Shown: one piece after another, positions 39,510 through 49,462 of the stretch
Layout: every line of letters starts with the position of its first letter
How positions within the stretch are numbered: position 1 is the stretch's first letter
Assembly (NCBI RefSeq): GCF_001661345.1
Contig: NW_017962926.1
Location: 62,001-126,000, forward strand
Direction of reading: 5' to 3'
DNA length: 64,000 bases
From: Ascoidea rubescens DSM 1968
Lineage: Eukaryota > Ascomycota > Saccharomycetes > Ascoideales > Ascoideaceae
Position numbers and translations under genes: made by a program
Notes under the pieces: generated by a model
The model's input: the letters and a program-made list of their open reading frames with translations, nothing else
Database searches by the model: none
Told to the model about the DNA's origin: nothing

Positions 39510-42500
39510 TCAATAAACCATCAATTTCTTGTTATCGTTTTTAAAGAATATCCAACTCAAGTAAACCGCCAATAGAAAAGATACCACAATAGTCAACACA
39601 CTGTAAAATGTAACATAAAAGCTAACGGTTCTAGAAACAATATTGTGAGCAAATGAACTAGGCAAAAAACTCTTATACGATTCTTCAAATGTGAGAGACT
39701 CGGCATAAACTTGTCTTTCCTTATTATAATAACTAGCCATATAAAATTGGAATGGAGCTGTCGCAAATAAATCAAATAATCGCGAATTAGGAGTTCTCAA
39801 TATTTGCCAAATAGGATACCCAATGAAGCATATCGACAATATTATACCGACAAAACATATAGCAATCGCTGCGTTCTTTGGAACTAGATTGAACATTTTA
39901 TTTTGGCTCCCTCTATCTGAATTGGAGGTTTTATTGTAATTTCGATCAGCATAAAATTGGATCAATGACCCTAAACATAAAATAATCAAAGCAGTGTATG
40001 CGAAATAAACCACAGTCAATGCAATAGTTAACCCTTGTTCAAGATCGGTGTAAAAGGATCTTATGATCATATTAATGAGATACCCAATAACGAAATAGAT
40101 ATTAAAAACAAACAATGAAACAAATCTCAATTCAGCAGTCTTACGGGTTCTTTGAGTCAATAACGATTGAGTTTGTATTTGCCTGTTTATTCTTTTATCT
40201 TCCTCATCCTCATCCCCATCATTGGAATTACTACCATTGCTTGTAATGGGTTTATTACTAGATTCTATAGTCTTAACTTTCTCATTTCCATCGACTCTTA
40301 ATTCATCATGAAAAAATGAATTGTAATAATAATATCCTTTAAAATAACAATAACTTAGGCAGATAAATCGCAACACAGATATTCCGAATATCGAAAATCC
40401 AAACAGAACAATAGTGACAAAAAAATCATTGTTTATCATCTGATTAAAGTAATCATACACATAAAAGCAATATGATAGCTGTCCATATTGATTTAACACA
40501 AACACATTTTGTAAAAACAAAATAGCCAACACGAGCGACTTGATCGCAATCAAATTCAATGAAAACGACTGGTTTTTAGACTTATCATCAGTTGGTTTAT
40601 AGCTTCGGATCTGCCAAAACAAGAAACCAACCAATATGCACACAAATCCCTCGCCATATATGACTGATGCAAAATTCGATTTAATAAACTTTGTGGGAAA
40701 TTCAAAAAATGTGTACACATTTTCACCAAATGCATCAAAAAACCTTTCCGGTACTGAACCATTCATTTCATCGTTGAAATTATTAGTTTTGACAAAATAC
40801 ACAATTTGCAATGCAATGATAACAGACGTTAATAAAAACAAAATGACAATAAATGTATACTCAATTTTCAAATTCAAGACGGATTGGAAACTTTGAAGAG
40901 TTGAGTTTGACAATGTGAGTTTCCTCCTACTATCTGTTGATTCATTTGATGACTTTATATGATTGATATTATTGATATTGTTGTTGACGTTATGAATACG
41001 CTCAGGATTGATTTGGAACCCATTACTTGTGCCTTCACCCAACTGGTGACCTGAAGCAATGGCTAGCTTTTCATATGTGGCTTTCTTCTTATTAAGATAC
41101 TTTTTGGTAGTTTTCCATTCTTGAGACAAAGACTTATTCTTTAAACCCTTTTTAAAGTTTGTTGCAACCTTGACACCAGATACAAGATTCATTAGCAATA
41201 AAAAGAAATAGAAAAAGAAAAACACCTTTAATGTAAAGAACTTGATGGGGTATTGGTGCACTGCTCTGTTTTTGAATATGGTTAGACATTCATGCAATGC
41301 AGTGAAAAAATACAATAGATGGATACACCATGTAATAAAAAACAAATTAAAATTCTCTGTTGATGCTGCATAGTCATTGACACAGAGGTATACTGGTACA
41401 AGGCATAAAAATATGACAATGTAGTAACTCATTTTGGTGAATTTGAACATGTCTATAAACAACAATAGAAACGCTGGTGACATGAATCCACTTAAGATTA
41501 AGCCAGATCGATGCAAGTTGAAAATGTTGATTAATTTCTTTTTTTCAAATGAAAAACCAACGTTGGAAGAACTCAATCGGTTGAATACGTTTCTTGCGAA
41601 AATAAAAAAGACAATGAATTGACATAGCAAAGTTAATGCGGAGATACCAATCAAGAGATAACTAAAAGCCTTAAAAACAACAGGAGTGTTACCAAATGAT
41701 TTACCAAACAATCGGATTTCAGTCTCAGAAGAGTCATCAGGATTATAGACAAAGGGTATGTTTTCAAATGAAGTGGCCGTATTTGAGTATAAAACAGCAG
41801 TAAAAATTAAAATTAACGTCAAGAATATTAAAAGAAAAATAAAAAGAATATTATTTTTTTTGCTTAAGGAATGAAAAGTTAAAATAGCTTGATAGAATTT
41901 AGCATATAAAAGAATTATAGTTGGCAAGAAGATATCAAAAGTAGTCGAGACAGTATCTTCAGTTACATATTTAGTTAAATAAACAGGTTTGAATAAAAAA
42001 TTATTTCGGACTTCATAAGATATATCATAATAGGTGTTTGATAAGATGATTAATTTGATTAAGATAAATAACTGAAATGGAAGAGAAACTATGATATTCG
42101 CAATTGAAATGAAACCAATAATTCTAAGAACTCTTGTCTCGCCTGCTGTTAATTGATCGACATTTTCAGATGTCGAAGGTTTATTTGGATTGTAATTGGA
42201 GTTTTCGTTGAGTGAGATTCTACTCAAATTATTTTCATTAATATTATCATGAGTATTATTGGGATGAGCAGCATCAATTCTGTTATCATCGCTATCATTA
42301 TTATGAAAATTTACTTGTTCATTATCGATTCCTTGGAAGAATCTTGTTGTATCATCATCGGTATATTTTGTATCTGGAAGATTGAAAAGATCCAAATCAT
42401 CGTCAAAAGGAACGTTGTCGTTCTTACTCGAATTATCTTTGTTCTTATCTTTTTCACTATCGGGAGCTTTTAAGCTGGGATCTTTTGAATGAGTTGAGCC

Positions 42501-42578
42501 ATTTGATGCAGTTTGTTGTTGTCGCAGTGGGTCGGTGAAATCATTCATTTCATAAGCAGCTGAGTTGGCAGGAGCCAT
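39510..42578 (-). CDS. Large multi-spanning membrane protein, unknown family (about 16 TM)
   Basis: A 1,022-residue protein from the ATG at 42578 (MAPANSAAYEMNDFTDPLRQ). About 150 acidic, Asn/Asp-rich cytosolic-type residues precede the first membrane span. I count about 16 hydrophobic segments. Eight lie in residues 155-475, then comes a basic loop (KTTKKYLNKKKATYEKLAIA) and a Ser-rich segment, then four spans, another hydrophilic loop with an Asp/Glu run (DGDEDEEDKR), and four more. The last span is followed by a short KNDNKKLMVY tail. There is no ABC, MFS, channel or glycosyltransferase signature that I can see. It might be a fungal plasma-membrane or ER protein. An internal duplication of membrane bundles is possible but not evident by eye. 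Confidence 0.72.
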   Translation of the reverse strand: MAPANSAAYEMNDFTDPLRQQQTASNGSTHSKDPSLKAPDSEKDKNKDNSSKNDNVPFDDDLDLFNLPDTKYTDDDTTRFFQGIDNEQVNFHNNDSDDNRIDAAHPNNTHDNINENNLSRISLNENSNYNPNKPSTSENVDQLTAGETRVLRIIGFISIANIIVSLPFQLFILIKLIILSNTYYDISYEVRNNFLFKPVYLTKYVTEDTVSTTFDIFLPTIILLYAKFYQAILTFHSLSKKNNILFIFLLIFLTLILIFTAVLYSNTATSFENIPFVYNPDDSSETEIRLFGKSFGNTPVVFKAFSYLLIGISALTLLCQFIVFFIFARNVFNRLSSSNVGFSFEKKKLINIFNLHRSGLILSGFMSPAFLLLFIDMFKFTKMSYYIVIFLCLVPVYLCVNDYAASTENFNLFFITWCIHLLYFFTALHECLTIFKNRAVHQYPIKFFTLKVFFFFYFFLLLMNLVSGVKVATNFKKGLKNKSLSQEWKTTKKYLNKKKATYEKLAIASGHQLGEGTSNGFQINPERIHNVNNNINNINHIKSSNESTDSRRKLTLSNSTLQSFQSVLNLKIEYTFIVILFLLTSVIIALQIVYFVKTNNFNDEMNGSVPERFFDAFGENVYTFFEFPTKFIKSNFASVIYGEGFVCILVGFLFWQIRSYKPTDDKSKNQSFSLNLIAIKSLVLAILFLQNVFVLNQYGQLSYCFYVYDYFNQMINNDFFVTIVLFGFSIFGISVLRFICLSYCYFKGYYYYNSFFHDELRVDGNEKVKTIESSNKPITSNGSNSNDGDEDEEDKRINRQIQTQSLLTQRTRKTAELRFVSLFVFNIYFVIGYLINMIIRSFYTDLEQGLTIALTVVYFAYTALIILCLGSLIQFYADRNYNKTSNSDRGSQNKMFNLVPKNAAIAICFVGIILSICFIGYPIWQILRTPNSRLFDLFATAPFQFYMASYYNKERQVYAESLTFEESYKSFLPSSFAHNIVSRTVSFYVTFYSVLTIVVSFLLAVYLSWIFFKNDNKKLMVY

Positions 42579-43146
42579 TTTAAGAGCGAAATAAAGGCCG
42601 ATTTATCTGATGTGAATGTGTTAAAATAAATTATCAAGTGAACAGATTTAATAGAAAACAATAGTGGATTGAGAGAAATAATTGGTTTAAATGGGTCTGT
42701 TTTTAAAAGACTGAAAACCAGAGGATTGAGACAGAAAAATCATTGTTATCCAGCTTTTAACATTGAAGTGTATTTATAGCCTGGGAGCTGAGTGAGGAAA
42801 ACAAACATTTTCATGGATCATCCAAGTTAAATTCTGCCCTCCAACTGAATAGGCCCACTACTACGGGTGCTGCAGTGCAAGCAAAGAACATGCAAGAACT
42901 AAAATACCGGATGCTTATTTTCAGCACCTCTCTTTCCATTTTTAGAATAGCTCCGAATAGAGAAAAAGCATGTGACCTAACATGCTTTTAAACACAGATA
43001 CAGCCCTATCATTGGTTAAACAACAATAATTGAGAGGCTGATATTTTACAGAACCGTCTGTAGTTGTGTGTAAGGTTTTATTTCAATGCCTGCTAAAGAA
43101 CCTGATTTGGCTAGTGATTTAATGCAGATTATCTTTTATATTCAAG

Positions 43147-43159
43147 AAAAAAGTAAAAA
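43147..43159 (-). terminator. Pol III terminator of tRNA-Ala
   Basis: Runs of five and six T on the minus strand begin seven bases after the tRNA end. Confidence 0.55.
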
Positions 43160-43165
43160 GTTATA

Positions 43166-43238
43166 TGGACGAGTTGGGATTCGAACCCAAGACCTCTTGC
43201 TTGCAAGGCAAGCGCGCTACCACCTGCGCTACACGCCC
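43166..43238 (-). tRNA. tRNA-Ala(UGC)
   Basis: A 73-nt intronless tRNA on the minus strand. Acceptor GGGCGTG/CTCGTCC contains the G3-U70 alanine identity pair and discriminator A. D arm GCGC...GCGC, anticodon stem CTTGC/GCAAG with loop CU-UGC-AA, T arm TTGGG-TTCGAAT-CCCAA. Position 6-67 is a U-U mismatch in the acceptor stem; otherwise the fold is perfect. The sequence closely resembles S. cerevisiae tRNA-Ala(UGC). Confidence 0.95.
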
Positions 43239-43378
43239 GATAGTTTTTAGGAGTTTCGCGTCAAGATTTTTATAATATTTATGTGATATATTTTAGAGTA
43301 TTGGAATTGATATTATTTTTTTTTTAATGTTGGGTATATATTATTTAGTATAGTTGTTTAAATAAATGGTTTTGTGTT

Positions 43379-44983
43379 TTATAGACCAAATGAAAATGTG
43401 TAAGTAACCGATATTGATAAAACCAAAAATGCGCCGATTGCCCAAATACCATGATACCATTTATTTACAGCACCAGTTCTGGAAAAGGAAGGAATTGGCA
43501 TTATAGCTAATGATAAGAAGTTATAGTTTTTAGTTGAAAAGGGTGGATAGCGACATTTTAATAAAAACTCATTCCAAAATGGTTGCTTTACCATTGTTCT
43601 TTTATGGACAAAGGAATCGAAAGAATATTTTCCATGATAGTTTCCATAGCCCGATTGACCAATTCCACCAAAAGGAGCATTAATTACTGCAGGTTGAACT
43701 AATACATCGTTTACTATCCCAGAACCGCTTCTAATTCTTTTAAAAAAATATTCAACTTCGTTTTTGTCATCTGAAAATATATATGCAGATAATGGTGTGT
43801 CATGGTATTGAATAATTTTATCGCAGGCTTCAACCAAATTATCATATTTGACAATGGGTAAAATAGGACCAAAGATTTCATCACTCATAGTGATATCGTC
43901 CCATTTAACATTTTTCAAAACTGTTGGTTCAATGAAATTAGTTTTAGAATCGTAATGACCACCAGTGACTAATTGACCGTTACTGTTATTTAAAAGATTC
44001 ATTAGCCTGTCAAAATTTTTTTGGTTAATGATATGAGCAAAGTTCTCGTCTGAAGAAGTTAAATCAGGGAAAAATTCATCTTCGATTATTAACTTGATAA
44101 AGCCTGTTGTAACTATATCATAGATTTCTGATGGCACTAACAAATAATCAACAGCAATACAGGTTTGACCACCATTTGTGAATTTACCCCATAAAATTCT
44201 TTTTAATATTGTTTTCAAATTTTTCTTCAAGTTGATGTTATTTGTAATGATTGCAGGAGATTTCCCACCTAGTTCTAAAATGACCGGGGTGAGGTTTTTT
44301 GAGGCCTTTTCGGCTACAATTCTACCAACAGTTTTTGAACCAGTGTACAATATTTTGTCAAATGGTTGATTTAATAAAGTAGTCACTTCTTCAACTGAAC
44401 CATTGACAAATTTTAGAACATTTTGATCAACTCTTTCATTTAATTTTTTAATTAAAATCGAGGTGAAATGCGAGGTTAATTCGGATGGTTTTGCAATAAC
44501 ACAATTTCCTGCAGCAATTGCACCAATAATTGGTTGTAAAGTTAATAATAAAGGGTAATTAAATGATGAAATAATCAAAACAACACCAAGCGAAATACTT
44601 TGGATATAAACTTCTTTGGTTGAACTGAATAAAAAAAAGGGGCTTTTACTGATATATTCCGGCTTATCCCACTTTTTGAGGTTGTTAATGATATAATTTA
44701 AATCATTGAGTAAAGTAGTGTATTCTAGCAAATTTGTCTCAAAGGCTGGACGATTGAAATCTTTTATTAATGCTTGCTTGAATAGTTCAATGTTATCCTC
44801 AATTGCAAAATAAATTTGTCTTAACTGATCCAAACGATACTCAATGTCATCGAGTCTTCTGGAATGATAGAATTGATGAGATTCCTGAACAATAGTGGGA
44901 ATTTCATCAATTGAAGTGTAAGGAAGCAACTCAATGGAGGAAGATGTTCCTGTAACTGTACCATCAGTGGTTTGGTTTGTCAT
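43379..44983 (-). CDS. HFD1: Fatty aldehyde dehydrogenase
   Basis: Membrane-anchored aldehyde dehydrogenase. Yeast HFD1 oxidises hexadecenal in sphingolipid breakdown and 4-hydroxybenzaldehyde for ubiquinone synthesis. The frame is open further upstream to an ATG at 45187, but homology begins at MTNQTTDG (ATG 44983), giving 534 residues against 532 in S. cerevisiae. Catalytic landmarks: SSFNYPLLL with the cofactor-site Asn, AKPSELTSH, ILELGGKSPAII (catalytic Glu) and NGGQTCIAVDY (catalytic Cys), then EIFGPILPI. A C-terminal hydrophobic helix (WAIGAFLVLSISVTYTF) is the tail anchor to outer mitochondrial membrane, ER or lipid droplets. It shares a bidirectional promoter with PDI1. Confidence 0.95.
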   Translation of the reverse strand: MTNQTTDGTVTGTSSSIELLPYTSIDEIPTIVQESHQFYHSRRLDDIEYRLDQLRQIYFAIEDNIELFKQALIKDFNRPAFETNLLEYTTLLNDLNYIINNLKKWDKPEYISKSPFFLFSSTKEVYIQSISLGVVLIISSFNYPLLLTLQPIIGAIAAGNCVIAKPSELTSHFTSILIKKLNERVDQNVLKFVNGSVEEVTTLLNQPFDKILYTGSKTVGRIVAEKASKNLTPVILELGGKSPAIITNNINLKKNLKTILKRILWGKFTNGGQTCIAVDYLLVPSEIYDIVTTGFIKLIIEDEFFPDLTSSDENFAHIINQKNFDRLMNLLNNSNGQLVTGGHYDSKTNFIEPTVLKNVKWDDITMSDEIFGPILPIVKYDNLVEACDKIIQYHDTPLSAYIFSDDKNEVEYFFKRIRSGSGIVNDVLVQPAVINAPFGGIGQSGYGNYHGKYSFDSFVHKRTMVKQPFWNEFLLKCRYPPFSTKNYNFLSLAIMPIPSFSRTGAVNKWYHGIWAIGAFLVLSISVTYTFSFGL

Positions 44984-45201
44984 TGGTATTTGAAGCAAAT
45001 ATAGCAAGAATATTGTCTTGAAAAAAACAATTGCTGAATTGCTGCTCCAGTTTTCAGCTCCCTCTTTATACAAATACTCCTTGTTTAGATTCACCATTTT
45101 GGCTTTCTGCTCTTTCTGCCGGATGCTGTTTGCTCCGGGAACCAGGGTGCGTTGATCTGTCCCCGCAATGTTAATCCGCATCCGCAATGCTGATGCACGG
45201 C

Positions 45202-45217
45202 TGAGTCAGCACACGTG
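45202..45217. promoter_or_regulatory. TGAGTCA (AP-1/Gcn4-type) next to CACGTG E-box
   Basis: TGAGTCA at 45202-45208 and CACGTG at 45212-45217 lie three bases apart in the HFD1/PDI1 promoter. The first fits bZIP factors of the Gcn4/Yap class, the second Cbf1-type bHLH factors. Confidence 0.55.
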
Positions 45218-45397
45218 TATGTCGAAAGCCATGTCTGCGGGTTTGAGCCATCAAAGACCACACCTGTGGGTGCTGCGCTGATCTGCTACGTGTTAAAAAG
45301 CGAGGCCGACACCCTCGAAACTACGACCAGCGGGAGTTATCTCCGCTGTCACTACCCGGCCTGTGCTTTACTGGGACATCGCTCCAAATCTTCAGAG

Positions 45398-45406
45398 CCG
45401 GGTCAC
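45398..45406 (+). promoter_or_regulatory. CCGGGTCAC motif in the HFD1/PDI1 promoter
   Basis: Second copy of the CCGGGTCAC string. An inverted CCGGGT core (ACCCGG) also lies about 45 bases to its left (45354-45359). It resembles the Reb1 core. Confidence 0.45.
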
Positions 45407-45676
45407 CCCCTGCCGCTGGATTATTAATAGAGGTGCAGTTATAAAACAAATAGACAGCGCATCAACCTTCATCGCTTTCTATTAATATTTTGGTATTCTT
45501 GTTCACTGTTTTTCTGTTTTTCTAAAAATTAGTCAATCGTCCAACCTATTTAACTCTTTTCTCTTCTGCATCAATTCTTGTTGGTTTGTCTTGTTTCTCT
45601 TTTTTCAAGTAAATCTCATCTCAAGTATATCTCTTCTCTTCGATATCAATACAATATAATACTATATAGATCCAAA

Positions 45677-47359
45677 ATGAAGTTCTCCATAAAGACTTTA
45701 TCTGTTTTATTAGCCTCCATCTTATCTGTTACTTCTGCCAGCGAAGCTACTGCACCCGCCGACAGTGCTGTTGTTAAATTGACCTCAAAAAATTTCGAGT
45801 CCTTTATTGAATCTCATCCTTTAGTCTTAGCTGAATTTTTTGCTCCTTGGTGTGGTCATTGCAAAACTTTAGCTCCTGAATATGTCTCTGCTGCAGAAAT
45901 CTTATCTAAAAAGGACATCCCATTAGCTCAAATTGATTGTACTGAAGACAGAGATTTATGCACTGATATTGGTATTAAAGGTTTTCCAACTTTGAAAATT
46001 TTCAAGGGTTCTTTGGAAAACCCAGCTGATTATCTAGGTGCAAGAAAATCTGATTCAATTATTAGTTATATGGTCAAACAATCTTTGCCTCCTGTTCAAT
46101 TGGTCTCCACTAGTGAAAATTTAGACGAAATCTTAACTGATTCAGTTGATTCGATAGTTTTACAAATCATCAATTCTGAATCCAAAAATAATGAACAGAA
46201 TCAAACTTATTATGACCTTGCTGGGGCTTTAAGAGAGAAATACACCTTTTTATCCACTTCCAATGCTGAGTTAATTAAAAAATACAATGTGAATTCAAAT
46301 GCTCCAACTTATTTAGTCTATAGACCAAAGGACCCATCTGATCCTTCAATTTATAATCAAGAAAACGACAAATCAATCTCATTAGAAGATTTTATTTCAA
46401 GTGAATCTAAACCATTCTTTGGTGAAATTGATGGTTCCACTTATCAAGAGTACATGTCTTCAAAATTGCCCTTAGCTTACTACTTTTATGAAGACGCTGA
46501 CGACAGAGCTAAATGGGAACCTTTTTTCTCCAAATTAGGTAAGGATCTTAGATCAAAACTAAGTTTTGTTGGTTTAGATTCGAAAAGATTTGGTAGACAT
46601 GCTGAAAATTTAAACATGCCTTTACAATTCCCATTATTTGTGATTCATAACATTGAAGAAAATCTTAAATACGGTATTCAACCATCTGAATCAAAACAAT
46701 TCACTGAATCCAGCATCTCAACTTTTATCGATGAATACCTTGAGGGCAAAATTGAACCAACTATAAAATCTGAAGAAATTCCTGAAGTTCAAGAAAATAA
46801 TGTTTACAAATTAGTTGCAAAGACTCACAACGAATTAATTAATGATTCTAAAAAGGATATTTTTGTTAAATACTATGCTCCATGGTGTGGTCACTGCAAA
46901 AAGTTGGCTCCAATTTTTGAAGAATTAGCCGGATTATATAAAAACGATGCCGAATCGAGTGAAAAAGTTTTAATCGCTGAATTAGACGCTACTTTGAATG
47001 ATGTCAACGTTGAAATTTCTGGTTATCCAACTCTTATATTGTACCCAGCTAACGATAAAGAGAATCCAATTGTTTACTCAAAAGGTAGAGATTTGGAATC
47101 TTTTATCCAATTTATCAAAGAAAGTGGTTCTAACAAAGTTGATGCATCTTTAATTGAAAATGTCGAAGAGGAAGAAGAGGAAGAAGAAGTGAAGGAAGAA
47201 GTGAAGGAAGAAGCAAAAGAGGAAAAAAAAGAGGGAAAAAAAGAAGAAGTTAAAGAGGAAATTAAGGAAGAAGTTAAAGAAGAGGTTGAAGAAGAGGTTA
47301 AAGAAGAAGCTAAAGAAGAAGCTAAGGAAGCTAAACAAACTAAACATGACGAACTTTAA
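45677..47359 (+). CDS. PDI1: Protein disulfide isomerase
   Basis: ER-lumen oxidoreductase and isomerase that forms and rearranges disulfides in secretory proteins. The frame extends upstream through a TTG at 45578, but the first ATG is at 45677, directly preceding the signal peptide (MKFSIKTLSVLLASILSVTS). The product is 560 residues with the a-b-b'-a' layout. The active sites are WCGHCK at residues 59-62 and 404-407, with the cis-Pro motifs GFPTL and GYPTL. The tail after about residue 493 is a long run of Lys/Glu repeats (EEVKEE, KEEAKEE), longer and more regular than the acidic tail of S. cerevisiae PDI1. It ends in the ER retrieval signal HDEL. Confidence 0.97.
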   Translation: MKFSIKTLSVLLASILSVTSASEATAPADSAVVKLTSKNFESFIESHPLVLAEFFAPWCGHCKTLAPEYVSAAEILSKKDIPLAQIDCTEDRDLCTDIGIKGFPTLKIFKGSLENPADYLGARKSDSIISYMVKQSLPPVQLVSTSENLDEILTDSVDSIVLQIINSESKNNEQNQTYYDLAGALREKYTFLSTSNAELIKKYNVNSNAPTYLVYRPKDPSDPSIYNQENDKSISLEDFISSESKPFFGEIDGSTYQEYMSSKLPLAYYFYEDADDRAKWEPFFSKLGKDLRSKLSFVGLDSKRFGRHAENLNMPLQFPLFVIHNIEENLKYGIQPSESKQFTESSISTFIDEYLEGKIEPTIKSEEIPEVQENNVYKLVAKTHNELINDSKKDIFVKYYAPWCGHCKKLAPIFEELAGLYKNDAESSEKVLIAELDATLNDVNVEISGYPTLILYPANDKENPIVYSKGRDLESFIQFIKESGSNKVDASLIENVEEEEEEEEVKEEVKEEAKEEKKEGKKEEVKEEIKEEVKEEVEEEVKEEAKEEAKEAKQTKHDEL

Positions 47360-48274
47360 GATGATTACCATTTAGTTCTATTTCCTTTATCTTTATTTTA
47401 ACTTTGTATTGATTTATATATAAAATTATTTCATTTCTTCATTTGGCTTTAAAATAGTTAATATTTTCCATTATTTTACAAAAATTTTTCAAAGAAACAA
47501 CTTAAAACAAAAATAAATAAGTAAATTAGTAAATAAATAAATAAATATATTTAAAATTTATTCCATGTCACTTGAGATGTGTATAGTATACTCGATTGTG
47601 AATGGTAACAAACTTCTGATTAAAATTAAGCTTAATTGTAAGTCTAAGTTGAGTTGAATTAAGTTAAGTTAAGCTAAGTATTGAAATTGAAAAAGATGAC
47701 ATATTTTTCATTAGAGAAAGAAAGAAGATTTTTAGATAATATAGTTTTGTATTATGTAAGTGAGTATTTTAAATAAGAAGAGAGGAAAAGAAGAAAAGTT
47801 GAGTTTGGTTGGGAGAAAATTTAAGATTTTAAATTTAAAAGGAGTAAAATTGTTGAGCAAAGAAATTATATTGAAAAAAATAAATAAAAAATAAAAAAGA
47901 TAAAAATTGAAGCCAAAAAGTTTAGAGCATTTTTAAAATTTAAACGATTATTTAATTATAAAATTGAAGTGATAATAGGAGAAAGAGAAACAGAAAAAAA
48001 CAAACTAGATAGATAATAGATAATGAGAAAAGTTGGATGTAATTAAATTAAATTAAATAGAAAAAAAAAAAGGTGAGTATGAGAAAGGGGAGGGGAAAAA
48101 AAAAAAAAATCTAGAATTTCCAAAAAAAATATGATGATTATATATGATATATAAGAAATTTCAAACAATTTTTTTCCTTTTCAAATTAAATAGATTATAA
48201 GTTGATTGCCGTAGAGATTTATTGTAAAAGGTTGAGATATTAAATGTAAATTATCAATGAGTAATGATTAAGAA
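47360..48274. other. AT-rich convergent intergenic region
   Basis: This 0.9 kb stretch lies between the PDI1 and SEC14 3' ends. It is very AT-rich with simple runs (TAAATAAATAAA, GAATTAAGTTAAGTTAAG, poly-A). No gene or RNA recognised. Confidence 0.45.
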
Positions 48275-49186
48275 TTATTTTAAAGAGAAGGCATGAGGAG
48301 CTTCACCTTCGGGACCAATAAATTGAGGATCTCTCCATGGACCAACATCAGCCATGTATAAACCACCCTCAGCATCACTAACAGTTGATTTACCGCCGAA
48401 TTTTTCAGGCAAGTTTTCAATTGGAATTTGTTTTAGTAATTCAGTTTGGTAGGTTCTACCCAAGATAAAGATTTTGTTGACGGTTACTGGGTCTAAAAAG
48501 GGTTTGAATATATTAAAGACAGTAGCAAAACCAAAGGGAGCATTGATCAAGTAGAATTTGCCCATTGTTTCAGGATAGTAATCTTGACCAATTTTGGAGG
48601 CTTCTCTAACATAAGATAAGACTTGGTAAGCAGAGGAAATGGAGATGCCCTTTAGGTCCATGATTGTGCAAGAGGTTTCAATCAAGTAGCCAGATCTTCT
48701 TGAACAAGCAGGCAAACGATATTTTTGAAAGGATTCGTATTCCCAGATCAAGTTTTTGATCATTCTTTCTTGGGTTGTAATTTTGTACATTTCAGTGATA
48801 TTGACGGAGCCTAATTCTTCGATGTAAATGGGTCTGCCATCTTTATCAACCTTGTGATAGTATTGAGGATAAAAGGAGGCCACTATTGGTTTTTCAGTGT
48901 AGACAAAATCAGAGAGGATGGTGTCGACACCATTTTCTTTTCTCCAAGCCTCACAAGCTATGAACATTTGTTTGGATAACTGGACATCGAATTTTCTTGC
49001 TCTGAGGAATCTCAATAGGGTGGGATCATCGAGCCTCTTTGTGTAGTTTTCAGCTTTTAGTTGGTTTCTAAAGATGTTCAATTTGGCAGTTTGTTCATCA
49101 GAGAGGTTTCCTGGATAGCCAGTGGTATCGGATGGAGCCACTAGTTGTGGGAAGGAACTTAGGAAATCTTCTTGGGAGAGAGACAT
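48275..49186 (-). CDS. SEC14: Phosphatidylinositol/phosphatidylcholine transfer protein
   Basis: Cytosolic PI/PC transfer protein that couples lipid metabolism to Golgi vesicle formation. The frame is open further upstream, but homology begins at [14 protein letters not shown] (ATG 49186), giving 303 residues against 304 in S. cerevisiae. The CRAL-TRIO N domain ([19 protein letters not shown]) is followed by the lipid-binding CRAL-TRIO domain ([54 protein letters not shown]). It ends [13 protein letters not shown], nearly identical to the yeast C-terminus. No intron is needed, whereas S. cerevisiae SEC14 has one near its start. The short upstream interval carries CCGGGTCACGCGT. Confidence 0.97.
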   Translation of the reverse strand: MSLSQEDFLSSFPQLVAPSDTTGYPGNLSDEQTAKLNIFRNQLKAENYTKRLDDPTLLRFLRARKFDVQLSKQMFIACEAWRKENGVDTILSDFVYTEKPIVASFYPQYYHKVDKDGRPIYIEELGSVNITEMYKITTQERMIKNLIWEYESFQKYRLPACSRRSGYLIETSCTIMDLKGISISSAYQVLSYVREASKIGQDYYPETMGKFYLINAPFGFATVFNIFKPFLDPVTVNKIFILGRTYQTELLKQIPIENLPEKFGGKSTVSDAEGGLYMADVGPWRDPQFIGPEGEAPHAFSLK

Positions 49187-49337
49187 TGGAGAAAACAGGG
49201 CAGCAGAGCGAGAAGCAGAAACAGCAGAAACAGCAGAGGCAGCAAAGAGAGAACAGCACAGCGAGAAATGGCTCAACAGCTCTGTGTTATCTCTCCAAAG
49301 CTCTCAGAGCTGCGGTTTCCACGTATTGAATTCCGGG

Positions 49338-49350
49338 CCGGGTCACGCGT
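49338..49350 (+). promoter_or_regulatory. CCGGGTCAC fused to ACGCGT in the SEC14 promoter
   Basis: Third copy of CCGGGTCAC (49338-49346), overlapping an ACGCGT box (49345-49350), about 160 bases upstream of the SEC14 start. Confidence 0.45.
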
Positions 49351-49462
49351 AGCACAGCGCCAGCGGAACGGGCCTCGTTGGATCGTGCTTCCGGTGGTTT
49401 TGCTTCTTCTGCTTCTTCAGGCGCTGGCGATGCTGGCGATGCTGTTCTATTGACTACATACC

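Larger units (their letters stand above)
42579..43378. other. Intergenic region holding tRNA-Ala
   Basis: This 0.8 kb stretch contains the promoter of the multi-TM gene with a GC-richer patch at about 42830-42970, and the minus-strand tRNA-Ala gene at 43166-43238. Nothing else seen. Confidence 0.55.
44984..45676. other. Bidirectional HFD1/PDI1 promoter with GC-rich island
   Basis: This 0.69 kb stretch has a GC-rich island at about 45100-45425 with TGAGTCA, CACGTG and CCGGGTCAC elements. A strongly pyrimidine-rich leader (45475-45660) precedes PDI1, as in highly expressed yeast genes. No separate gene seen. Confidence 0.55.

Noticed and set aside
44984-45187. N-terminal extension of HFD1
   Set aside because: The frame is open, but the product from 44983 matches the family length and start; the extension is in the bidirectional promoter.
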